DNA from: an uncultured Mycoplasmatota bacterium
GTDB lineage: Bacteria; Bacillota_I; Bacilli_A; RF39; UBA660
DNA: 5,283 nt
NCBI GenBank assembly: GCA_946494435.1
Contig: CAMMBO010000058.1
Coordinates: 1 to 5,283 of the forward strand
Direction of reading: 5' to 3'
Shown here: positions 1 through 5,283 of the stretch, piece after piece
Numbering within the stretch: the first letter of the stretch is position 1
How the letters are laid out: each line of letters begins with the position of its first letter
Position numbers and translations under genes: made by a program
The notes under the pieces: model-generated
The model's database searches: none
Told to the model about the DNA's origin: nothing
What the model saw: the letters and a program-made list of their open reading frames with translations, nothing else

Positions 1-743
1 TCACTTAACTCTTCTTCTACTTTAGCACATATTTCTATTACTTTAGCATTTTCTTTGCTAGCATATTCTTTAACTTTTTTAACATAGTCATTATCTGTAC
101 CTAAATCACTTTCATTAACATTGGCAAGATAAATCAATGGCTTTTCGGTTAGAAGATTAAAGCTTTTGATAATAGACTTCTCTTCTTTTGTTAAGTCAAT
201 TAGTCTTATTGGGGTATTTTCTTCTAGAGCTTTTCTTAACTTCTCTAGGGTTTCATACTCTAAAAGTTCATCTTTATCTTTACTCATTCTAGCTTTTTTA
301 CTAATTCTACCTATTCTATTAGTTACTGTTTCTAAATCTGCTAGGACTAATTCTAGATTAATTGTTTCAATATCTCTTATAGGGTCTACATTACCATCGA
401 CATGGATTATATTACCATTATCAAAACATCTTACTACTTCGCAGATAGCATCTACTTCTCTTATATGTGATAAGAACTTATTACCTAGTCCTTCTCCTTT
501 ACTTGCACCTTTGACAAGTCCTGCTATATCAATGAACTCATAACTTGTATAGATTGTTCTCTTAGGATTATACATACTTGATAATTTATCAATTCTCTCA
601 TCTTTAACATTTACTATTCCAACATTAGGGTCAATAGTTGCGAATGGATAGTTTTCTGCTAAGATATGGGTTTTTGTTAGGGCATTAAACAATGTACTTT
701 TACCTACATTTGGTAGTCCTATAATTCCTGCTTTTAAACTCAT
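1..743 (-). CDS. ychF: Redox-regulated ATPase YchF (Obg-family P-loop NTPase), 3' end outside the window
   Basis: Partial gene: 247 codons from an ATG at 743 run off the left edge; the family is usually about 365 residues, so the C-terminal TGS-like domain is missing from view. I translated it by hand. Residues 9-16 (GLPNVGKS) are the P-loop, followed by YPFATIDPN (32-40), DIAG (72-75, Walker B/G3) and the family signature [16 protein letters not shown] (75-90). The stretch [16 protein letters not shown] (111-126) is also typical. NVNE at 208-211 replaces the NKxD of true GTPases; in YchF/OLA1 proteins this is linked to ATP rather than GTP preference. Known family members bind ribosomes and affect translation and oxidative-stress responses. 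A GAGGT Shine-Dalgarno site (750-754) lies 7 nt upstream of the start. The gene has its own promoter in the 74-nt gap after the abgT terminator, so it is probably not part of the par operon. The family assignment is firm. Confidence 0.97.
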   Translation of the reverse strand, partial: MSLKAGIIGLPNVGKSTLFNALTKTHILAENYPFATIDPNVGIVNVKDERIDKLSSMYNPKRTIYTSYEFIDIAGLVKGASKGEGLGNKFLSHIREVDAICEVVRCFDNGNIIHVDGNVDPIRDIETINLELVLADLETVTNRIGRISKKARMSKDKDELLEYETLEKLRKALEENTPIRLIDLTKEEKSIIKSFNLLTEKPLIYLANVNESDLGTDNDYVKKVKEYASKENAKVIEICAKVEEELS

Positions 744-767
744 AATATTACCTCTTTTCTTCTTCAT

Positions 768-795
768 ATTATAGCATTGTTCTATACAATTTAAA
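768..795 (-). promoter_or_regulatory. Probable sigma-A-type promoter for ychF with extended -10
   Basis: On the minus strand a perfect TATAAT -10 box (768-773) is preceded by TGC, giving the extended -10 form TGnTATAAT. A weak -35 candidate, TTTAAA (790-795, 4 of 6 matches to TTGACA), lies 16 nt upstream. A start of transcription near position 761 would leave a leader of roughly 18 nt carrying the GAGGT ribosome site. The promoter directly follows the T-tract of the upstream terminator, consistent with independent transcription of ychF. A short inverted repeat (776-790) overlaps the spacer. Confidence 0.72.
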
Positions 796-797
796 AG

Positions 798-819
798 AAA
801 AAAATACCTTGCGGTATTT
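798..819 (-). terminator. Intrinsic terminator after the abgT-like gene
   Basis: Minus-strand hairpin with arms AAATACC (813-819) and GGTATTT (802-808) around a GCAA loop (809-812), a stable GNRA tetraloop. The 3' arm runs into a tract of seven T (798-804). The 5' arm starts inside the TAA stop codon at 818-820. It is the only hairpin with a T-tract I noticed downstream of parA, so it is the likely end of the five-gene transcript. Confidence 0.8.
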
Positions 820-2425
820 AAATTGTGGCATATACTCCTGGACCTAGTGGTAGTCCTATTAAGTACCAACCTATTATTAGTAAAATCCAAGTTATGGCGA
901 TTATTCCAAAGTATGGTAAAAGATAACTTATACTTTTATGAATTGTTATTGGTTTTGTCTTATCTGGGTTATAGACATTTAAGTAACCTATATAAATGGC
1001 AAAGCATGCTAGTAATGGAGTTATACCTGCTGTTATAGAGGTACCTGCTCTTAAGATAAATTGAGCGAATGGTGCTGATAAATTTGATTGCATAAAGGCA
1101 GGAACCATAACTGGAGCGAATATTTGCCATTTAGCACTTGCAGTTGGGACAAAGAGATTAGCAAGTCCTATCATAATAATAGCGAATATTATTAAAGGTA
1201 GGCCTGTAAAGCCAATATTACCTACAGCACTAGCACACCAAGAGGCAATAACTGTTCCGATATTTGTTTCTCTAAATACGGAAGTAAACTGTGATACAAC
1301 AAAGATTAACATTAATATTTCTCCCATAGGAGCGAATGTTTCTTTACAACCATTAATGATATCTTTATCATTCTTAATACTTTTAGCACCTATTCCATAG
1401 GCAATACCAACTAAAGTTAGAAGTAAAGCCATCATATAAGTAAAGCCATCTTGAAAATAAGAGTTAGTACCAAATAATTGACCAAGATAAGTATCTTCTT
1501 CCATATCAAGTAACATTCCTGAATATGGTAAATTTGGTATTATAGAATAGATAAATAAAATTATTACTATTATTCCTGTTATGATAGCGGCTTTAAGTCC
1601 TCTTTTTTCACGTCTATCTTTCTCTATTTTTTGTTGTTCTAATTCTTTAGCATCTACTTCATCGACAACAACTAATTCTTCTGTTTTAGATAATTCTTCT
1701 TTTTCTTTATATTTACCAAGACGTGGAGCGATTATCTTTTCTATTATAATAGTTCCAACTATTGATAAAATAAGGGAAAAAGCGATTATTATAAATAGAT
1801 TTGAGGTTAGACTGACATGAGCGGAAGCATCTATTAGACGAGCGGCTGTAGTGGTATCTGGTATTAGATTAACTTCCATACTACCTACAAAGATAGATAC
1901 TCCATAACCAAAACTAACACCTGCAAAGGCTGCTATTATTCCTAGATATGGATTTCTATTATTAAGTAAAAATAACATAGCAGATATTGGTATTAAGATA
2001 ACATAACCTACATCATTTATTAAAGATGAGATAGTTGCTATAAAAATAATAATAAATGTTAATATTTTTTTATCTATTTTAATCAATACTCTTTTACATA
2101 GAGTATCTAGAAAACCAGTTGATTTTGCAATACTAAGACCAAATAGAGTTAGTAATAACATACCTAGTGGTGCAAAAGATAAGAAGTTAGTCATAGCATT
2201 GCTAAATATATATTTCATGCCATCGAAGTTTAGTAAATTTTCTACTGTTACTAAGGTACTTTCTAATTCATTAGTTGTAGGACTTATTGTATTATAAGTC
2301 GCTTGCATTTGAAAAGCTGAAAGAATAGCACTTAGTACTAAAACAAGAAATGTTAATAGTAGATAAATGGTAATAGGATGGAGATAGAATTTTTTTAATT
2401 TTAACTTTCTTCTATTATGATGCAT
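818..2425 (-). CDS. AbgT-family membrane transporter (divergent core residues)
   Basis: Predicted 535-residue inner-membrane transporter of the AbgT family (p-aminobenzoyl-glutamate importer AbgT; MtrF and YdaH, described as p-aminobenzoate/sulfonamide exporters). Family marks are TNFLSFAPLGMLLLTLFGLS (79-98), a GVSFGYGVSIFVGS hairpin motif (169-182), IAPRLGKY (232-239), NLFVPTASAKWQIFAPV (423-439) and RAGTSITAGITPL (459-471). Two membrane halves are joined by a charged cytoplasmic linker at about 239-277. Compared from memory with MtrF, Asn423, Ser430, Trp433 and Arg459 are kept, but the conserved Asp of the R-x-x-D motif is Thr462 and another conserved Asp is Glu184. The substrate therefore cannot be inferred. 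I chose the ATG at 2425, not the one at 2431, because the AAGGAGA site (2432-2438) is well spaced only from 2425. The gene overlaps the DUF951 gene by 11 nt and is presumably translationally coupled to it. Confidence 0.9.
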   Translation of the reverse strand: MHHNRRKLKLKKFYLHPITIYLLLTFLVLVLSAILSAFQMQATYNTISPTTNELESTLVTVENLLNFDGMKYIFSNAMTNFLSFAPLGMLLLTLFGLSIAKSTGFLDTLCKRVLIKIDKKILTFIIIFIATISSLINDVGYVILIPISAMLFLLNNRNPYLGIIAAFAGVSFGYGVSIFVGSMEVNLIPDTTTAARLIDASAHVSLTSNLFIIIAFSLILSIVGTIIIEKIIAPRLGKYKEKEELSKTEELVVVDEVDAKELEQQKIEKDRREKRGLKAAIITGIIVIILFIYSIIPNLPYSGMLLDMEEDTYLGQLFGTNSYFQDGFTYMMALLLTLVGIAYGIGAKSIKNDKDIINGCKETFAPMGEILMLIFVVSQFTSVFRETNIGTVIASWCASAVGNIGFTGLPLIIFAIIMIGLANLFVPTASAKWQIFAPVMVPAFMQSNLSAPFAQFILRAGTSITAGITPLLACFAIYIGYLNVYNPDKTKPITIHKSISYLLPYFGIIAITWILLIIGWYLIGLPLGPGVYATI

Positions 2426-2621
2426 CTTCATTCTCCTTTTCTATTATTTTCTTTATCTTTTTATTTAACTCTATTCTTGGTATAAATACTAATCTACCAC
2501 AGTTTCTACATTTTAGTTTTATATCGGCTCCTAATTTTACTACTTCCCAGTCATTAGCACCACAAGGATGGCCTTTTTTTAATACTAGTCTATCTCCTAA
2601 TTTATATGTTTTACTTTCCAT
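2415..2621 (-). CDS. DUF951 family small zinc-ribbon-like protein
   Basis: A 68-residue basic protein of the DUF951 family (I believe B. subtilis YyzM is a homologue). The core reads YKLGDRLVLKKGHPCG (6-21), DWEVVKLGADIKLKC (24-38) and CG (41-42), then a lysine-rich helical tail from about residue 50. Cys20, Cys38 and Cys41 with His18 could bind one zinc ion; this is inference from residue spacing. The N-terminal half suggests a small beta-barrel, and the fold could bind nucleic acid, but no function is established that I know of. A strong GGAGGT site (2627-2632) lies 5 nt before the ATG. The start overlaps the end of the mscS gene by 11 nt, and its own end overlaps the transporter start by 11 nt. 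DUF951 genes commonly sit next to ychF in Bacilli; here the transporter gene separates them. Confidence 0.9.
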   Translation of the reverse strand: MESKTYKLGDRLVLKKGHPCGANDWEVVKLGADIKLKCRNCGRLVFIPRIELNKKIKKIIEKENEDAS

Positions 2622-3417
2622 TACGAACCTCCATATGTGTTTGTGGCATCTTAATACCTGCTTTAGTTAAAGCATCTTGTAAGTCTTTTCTCATCTTTCT
2701 TTGAACATCAAAGTCTTTTCCACTCTTAGTTTTAACTGCTAATTTATATGTTACAGCATTTTGTTCTAGCATTTCAACTCCCCATAGTTCAGTATTTCCT
2801 TTAAGAAAATCATAAGTTTTATCAATTGTATCCATAGTTTTTCTAATAATCTTCTCAACTTTATCTAAGTTATTATCAGAATCTACAGAGATTGTAACTT
2901 CGGCTAGGGATGGATTTAAACTATAGTTAGTAACTTCTGTTATCATGTGATTTGATATTATTTGGACTGCACCTTTATAATCTTTTATTCTAGTTGTCTT
3001 AAGTCCCATTTCTATAACATCACCACGAAAGCCATTAATCATGACATTATCACCTATTTCAAATTGGTCTTCCATGACAATAGAAATACCAGCGATAAAG
3101 TCTTTAGCTAAGTCTTGGAAGGCTAGAGTAAGAACAGCAGCGACTATTCCTAAACCTGCTAAGATACTACTTACATTAATGCCAAAACTATTAAGTAGAA
3201 TTAAGATTGTTAAAAATATTATTATATACTTTAAGCAGTTATTTATAAGACTTAAAGTTGTATTTACACGTTTTTTATTCTTATTTTTTAAATGCTTAGT
3301 ATGTAAGGCTTTATTAAGAAAAAATGTTATTACTTTGTAGAAAATATAGGCAAGGGCAATATATATTATAGGTCTTACTAGATATATAAATATTTCTGAT
3401 TCAAAAAATTCTTGCAA
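2611..3417 (-). CDS. mscS: Small-conductance mechanosensitive channel, MscS family
   Basis: A 268-residue MscS-type channel, close to the 286 residues of E. coli MscS, expected as a heptamer releasing solutes upon hypo-osmotic shock. Three membrane helices are visible: about 10-34, 57-79 and the pore helix 83-115. The pore helix holds the Gly/Ala pattern ILAGLGIVAAVLTLAFQDL. The beta domain follows from 118 (FEIGDNVMINGFRGDVIEMG), with the family TT.I.D segment at 141-146. The usual PN pair of the family is SN here (155-156). The C-terminal alpha/beta domain spans about 172-262. Translation must start at a TTG (3415-3417): the frame has no ATG until residue 115, an in-frame TAA lies just upstream, and a near-perfect AAAGGAGGT site (3425-3433) sits 7 nt before it. 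The gene starts 14 nt after parB and is part of the same operon. A parB-mscS-DUF951 order is known from other Bacilli. B. subtilis YkuT is a comparable small MscS protein. Confidence 0.95.
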   Translation of the reverse strand: MQEFFESEIFIYLVRPIIYIALAYIFYKVITFFLNKALHTKHLKNKNKKRVNTTLSLINNCLKYIIIFLTILILLNSFGINVSSILAGLGIVAAVLTLAFQDLAKDFIAGISIVMEDQFEIGDNVMINGFRGDVIEMGLKTTRIKDYKGAVQIISNHMITEVTNYSLNPSLAEVTISVDSDNNLDKVEKIIRKTMDTIDKTYDFLKGNTELWGVEMLEQNAVTYKLAVKTKSGKDFDVQRKMRKDLQDALTKAGIKMPQTHMEVRNGK

Positions 3418-3424
3418 GGGGATT

Positions 3425-3433
3425 ACCTCCTTT
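3425..3433 (-). promoter_or_regulatory. Strong Shine-Dalgarno site deciding the mscS TTG start
   Basis: Minus strand AAAGGAGGT, a nearly full complement to the 16S rRNA 3' end, spaced 7 nt from the TTG at 3417. It overlaps the parB stop codon (TAA at 3432-3434), so ribosomes ending parB would cover it. The strong site probably compensates for the weak TTG initiator. Confidence 0.8.
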
Positions 3434-4319
3434 ATTTATCTAAATGCATTATTTCTAGTATTCTTGTTAAGTCATTAGCATTTGTAAAACTTATTTCTAG
3501 TTTATTATTTCTTATCTTTACTTTTGTACCTAGTTTTTCACATAAATCACTTTCTAAGTAAGAGTATTCATTATCTTTAACTTTTAATTTATGAGGTGTT
3601 ATTTCTTTTTTACGATGATATTCTTCCTTAGAATTGGTTAACTCTTCTAGTCTTCTAACACTTAGATTTTCATTTATTGTCTTTTCTGCTAGTCTTTTAG
3701 CTTGCTCTTTATCTTCAAGCTTACTTAGGACTCTAGCATGTCCCATACTTAGTTCACCTTTTACTACTTCGTCTTTTATTTCATTAGGCAAAGTTAAAAG
3801 TCCTAGCATATTAGTAATATGACTTCTTGATTTACCTACTTTCTTAGCAAGTTCTTCTTGTGTTAGATTAAGTCTAGTCTTTAAGGCATTATAGGCTTCT
3901 GCTTCTTCCATAGCACTTAAGTTTTCTCTTTGTAAGTTTTCTAGTAAAGCTATTTCCATCATTTCTTCATCAGTAAAGTCTTTAATGATGGCTGGTATGG
4001 TAGTTAAGCCTGCTAGTCTTGAAGCTTTAACACGACGTTCTCCTGCTATTATTTCATAGCCTTTAATACTTTTTTTAGCAATTATAGGTTGAAATACTCC
4101 ATGCTCTTTGATAGATGAAGCTAATTCATTAAGACTTTCTTCATCAAAGTTTTTACGAGGTTGATAAGGGTTACTTCTTAATTCATCTAGATTTAGATTT
4201 ACTATTTGGTCTTTTGGAGTGTTATTTATTATCTTTTCTTCTACATCGGCAATATTTAATTGTTCACTATTAAATAATTCTTCAAGACCTTTTCCTAAAG
4301 CACGCCTTTTATTTTCCAT
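3432..4319 (-). CDS. parB: Chromosome partitioning protein ParB / Spo0J
   Basis: A 295-residue ParB (B. subtilis Spo0J: 282). It binds parS sites near the origin, uses CTP to slide and clamp on DNA, and loads SMC. Visible parts in order: the N-terminal LGKGLEELF (8-16), the segment that contacts ParA; NPYQPRK (50-56); the CTP-binding box with GERRVKA (94-100); ENLQRENLS (127-135); a helix-turn-helix at about 151-177 (LTQEELAKKVGKSRSHI); GHAR (193-196); and a C-terminal dimerisation region. In the GERRxRA motif the last Arg is Lys, a mild change. The start is uncertain: ATG at 4319 gives an 11-nt overlap with parA like the other junctions, while a TTG at 4328 adds three residues and lies 5 nt after AAAGGA. 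I prefer the ATG, but the ribosome site favours the TTG. No parS sequence is seen in the window. No noc paralogue is seen either. Confidence 0.96.
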   Translation of the reverse strand: MENKRRALGKGLEELFNSEQLNIADVEEKIINNTPKDQIVNLNLDELRSNPYQPRKNFDEESLNELASSIKEHGVFQPIIAKKSIKGYEIIAGERRVKASRLAGLTTIPAIIKDFTDEEMMEIALLENLQRENLSAMEEAEAYNALKTRLNLTQEELAKKVGKSRSHITNMLGLLTLPNEIKDEVVKGELSMGHARVLSKLEDKEQAKRLAEKTINENLSVRRLEELTNSKEEYHRKKEITPHKLKVKDNEYSYLESDLCEKLGTKVKIRNNKLEISFTNANDLTRILEIMHLDK

Positions 4320-5097
4320 TTCTATCAATCACTTCCTTTGCTAAGTTTAGATAAGCTTCTGAGCCTTTACTCTTAGGGTCATATACTATTATAGGTTCTC
4401 CATGGGATGGAGCTTCTGTTAATCTGATTAGTCTTGGTATAATAGTATTATATACCTTTTCTTTGAAAAACTTTCTAATATCATCTACTACTTCAAAACC
4501 TAAGTTAGTTCTTGAATCTAACATCGTTAGTAAGACTCCTTCTATATCTAGATTAGGATTTAATTGTTTTTGAGCAAGTCTTATTGTATTTAATAATTGC
4601 ATTATTCCTTCTAGAGCAAAGAACTCACATTGAACTGGAATAATAACAGAGTCACTTGCTGTTAGGGCATTTGTTGTAATTAATCCTAATGATGGAGGAC
4701 AATCTATTATTATAAAATCAAAATTTTCATCTTCTAGCTCTTTTAGATGATATTTTAATTGGGCTCCTTTTGCAAAACCAGGTTCACTCTGACTTTTTTC
4801 AAGTAGTTCAATATCAAGACCTGCTAAATTGATTGTTGCAGGTAGTACATATAGTTTTTTATATTTAGTTTTAATCATGGCATCTTTGGTACTGCATTTA
4901 TTTGTTAGAACATCATATACACTTACATCTATATCCCCCTTATTTATTCCTACTCCTGTTGTAGTATTACCTTGAGGGTCTAAGTCTATTAATAATACTT
5001 TTTTACCAAGGAATGCTAATGAGGCAGAAAGGTTAATACTTGTTGTTGTCTTTCCTACTCCACCTTTTTGATTAACTAAAGAAATTACCTTTGCCAT
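4309..5097 (-). CDS. parA: Chromosome partitioning ATPase ParA / Soj
   Basis: A 262-residue ParA/MinD-superfamily ATPase (B. subtilis Soj: 253). It dimerises on ATP, binds DNA non-specifically, and is stimulated by the ParB N-terminus during origin segregation; in Bacillus it also modulates DnaA. The deviant Walker A is KGGVGKTT (11-18), with the signature Lys11 and catalytic Lys16. LLIDLDPQGN (35-44) is the Walker A' strand, FIIIDCPPSLG (128-138) the Walker B, and IPRLIRLTEAPSHGEPI (220-236) the C-terminal DNA-binding/nucleotide region. All expected residues are present and the gene looks intact. The ATG at 5097 gives the usual short N-terminus (MAKVISLVNQ). Its ribosome site is poor: GAGAGTGAT, unlike the strong sites of most downstream genes. 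It is the first gene of the operon, and the following gene starts inside its 3' end. Confidence 0.97.
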   Translation of the reverse strand: MAKVISLVNQKGGVGKTTTSINLSASLAFLGKKVLLIDLDPQGNTTTGVGINKGDIDVSVYDVLTNKCSTKDAMIKTKYKKLYVLPATINLAGLDIELLEKSQSEPGFAKGAQLKYHLKELEDENFDFIIIDCPPSLGLITTNALTASDSVIIPVQCEFFALEGIMQLLNTIRLAQKQLNPNLDIEGVLLTMLDSRTNLGFEVVDDIRKFFKEKVYNTIIPRLIRLTEAPSHGEPIIVYDPKSKGSEAYLNLAKEVIDRNGK

Positions 5098-5129
5098 TTT
5101 ATCACTCTCTTCTTCTATTTGTCTTTTTT

Positions 5130-5158
5130 ATTGTATCAAAAATATGTTATTATGGAAA
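5130..5158 (-). promoter_or_regulatory. Probable sigma-A-type promoter for the parA operon
   Basis: On the minus strand TACAAT (5130-5135) is preceded by TGA, forming an extended -10 (TGnTACAAT). TTTCCA (5153-5158) matches TTGACA at 4 of 6 positions with the ideal 17-nt spacer. Transcription would start near 5123, leaving a leader of about 26 nt before the parA ATG. It lies just downstream of the terminator of the preceding gene, which supports a separate transcription unit. Confidence 0.68.
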
Positions 5159-5169
5159 GAATTTTATCT

Positions 5170-5195
5170 AAAAAAGTAGATTTAACTCTACTTTT
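5170..5195 (-). terminator. Intrinsic terminator of the gene upstream of parA
   Basis: Minus-strand hairpin with perfect 9-bp arms AAAAGTAGA (5187-5195) and TCTACTTTT (5172-5180), a 6-nt loop (5181-5186), and a run of six T ending at 5170. The stem has only two G-C pairs, so it may be a weak or leaky terminator. It begins inside the TAA stop at 5194-5196. On the plus strand the same hairpin has a shorter T-run, so it is best read as minus-strand. Confidence 0.62.
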
Positions 5196-5283
5196 AGCTG
5201 TTATTATTTTCTTTAGATATTTTAATAGTTATCTGATAGTTATTAACAAGGTCCATTTCTTCACTATCTACTTTAAAGCCTGA
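5194..5283 (-). CDS. C-terminal end of an unidentified gene (5' part outside the window)
   Basis: The frame is open for 29 codons from the right edge to a TAA at 5194-5196; the other two minus frames stop within the first 15 bases. The visible peptide ends in a likely beta strand, NNYQITIKISK, followed by a short polar tail ENNNS. A stop immediately followed by a hairpin terminator supports a real gene end. In many Bacilli the gene before parA is rsmG (gidB) or noc, but I cannot match this tail to either, so no function is given. An open stretch of this length can arise by chance in AT-rich DNA, which limits confidence. Confidence 0.55.
   Translation of the reverse strand, partial: SGFKVDSEEMDLVNNYQITIKISKENNNS

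Noticed and set aside
166..543. 125-codon open frame on the plus strand
   Set aside because: Lies antisense within ychF, whose motifs are unmistakable; low-complexity Ser/Leu-rich translation and no ribosome site.
818..2431. Longer abgT-like start at ATG 2431
   Set aside because: The Shine-Dalgarno site would be only 1-2 nt from this ATG; the ATG at 2425 has about 7 nt spacing.
3041..3340. 99-codon plus-strand open frame (and similar frames at 823-1038, 1581-1820, 3634-3822)
   Set aside because: All are antisense shadows of well-supported minus-strand genes with no family resemblance or ribosome sites.
3432..5283. A parS site near parA/parB
   Set aside because: parS (TGTTTCACGTGAAACA-like) often lies near these genes, but I found no CACGTG core or close variant in the window.
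1..5283. Mycoplasma-type genetic code (UGA as Trp) given the low GC
   Set aside because: Tryptophan codons checked in the mscS, DUF951 and transporter genes are TGG, and the genes read through without any in-frame TGA.
1..5283. A novel defence system, mobile element or CRISPR array
   Set aside because: No repeats, transposase, integrase or defence-type domains; every long reading frame belongs to a housekeeping or transporter family.

Overview
The window reads as a compact, AT-rich chromosomal segment from a low-GC Gram-positive bacterium of the Firmicutes/Bacilli type. This rests on the protein families, strong Shine-Dalgarno sites of the AGGAGG type, tight gene packing, and a gene order (parA/soj - parB/spo0J - mscS - DUF951 - ychF) that I know from Bacilli such as staphylococci. 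Every tryptophan codon I checked is TGG, no gene contains an in-frame TGA, and all six visible stop codons are TAA. UGA is therefore probably not reassigned, which argues against a Mycoplasma-type code despite the low GC. Genus or species cannot be assigned; an uncultured gut Bacilli lineage is only a guess.

All genes lie on the minus strand, so the window reads right to left. At the right edge (5283-5194) is the last 29 codons of an unidentified gene, ending at a small hairpin terminator. A promoter with an extended -10 (about 5130-5158) then starts an apparent five-gene operon. It encodes ParA/Soj ATPase, ParB/Spo0J CTPase-type DNA-binding protein, a small MscS-type mechanosensitive channel, a DUF951 zinc-ribbon-like small protein, and an AbgT-family membrane transporter. 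Genes in this run either overlap by 11 nt (three junctions, with my chosen starts) or are 14 nt apart. The run closes with a GCAA-loop terminator right at the AbgT stop codon. A 74-nt intergenic gap (744-817) holds that terminator and a good promoter for ychF. The 5' two-thirds of ychF fills the left edge and runs off the window.

ParA and ParB act together in chromosome origin segregation and loading of SMC. MscS protects against hypo-osmotic shock, and YchF is a ribosome-associated ATPase. The AbgT-family transporter sits between DUF951 and ychF, which are neighbours in the layout I know. It also lacks an acidic residue that is conserved in characterised family members. I see no mobile element, CRISPR array, tRNA, rRNA, parS site or clearly new system. 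The points most worth checking are the transporter's placement and altered core residues, the repeated 11-nt gene overlaps, and the unidentified gene end at the right edge.
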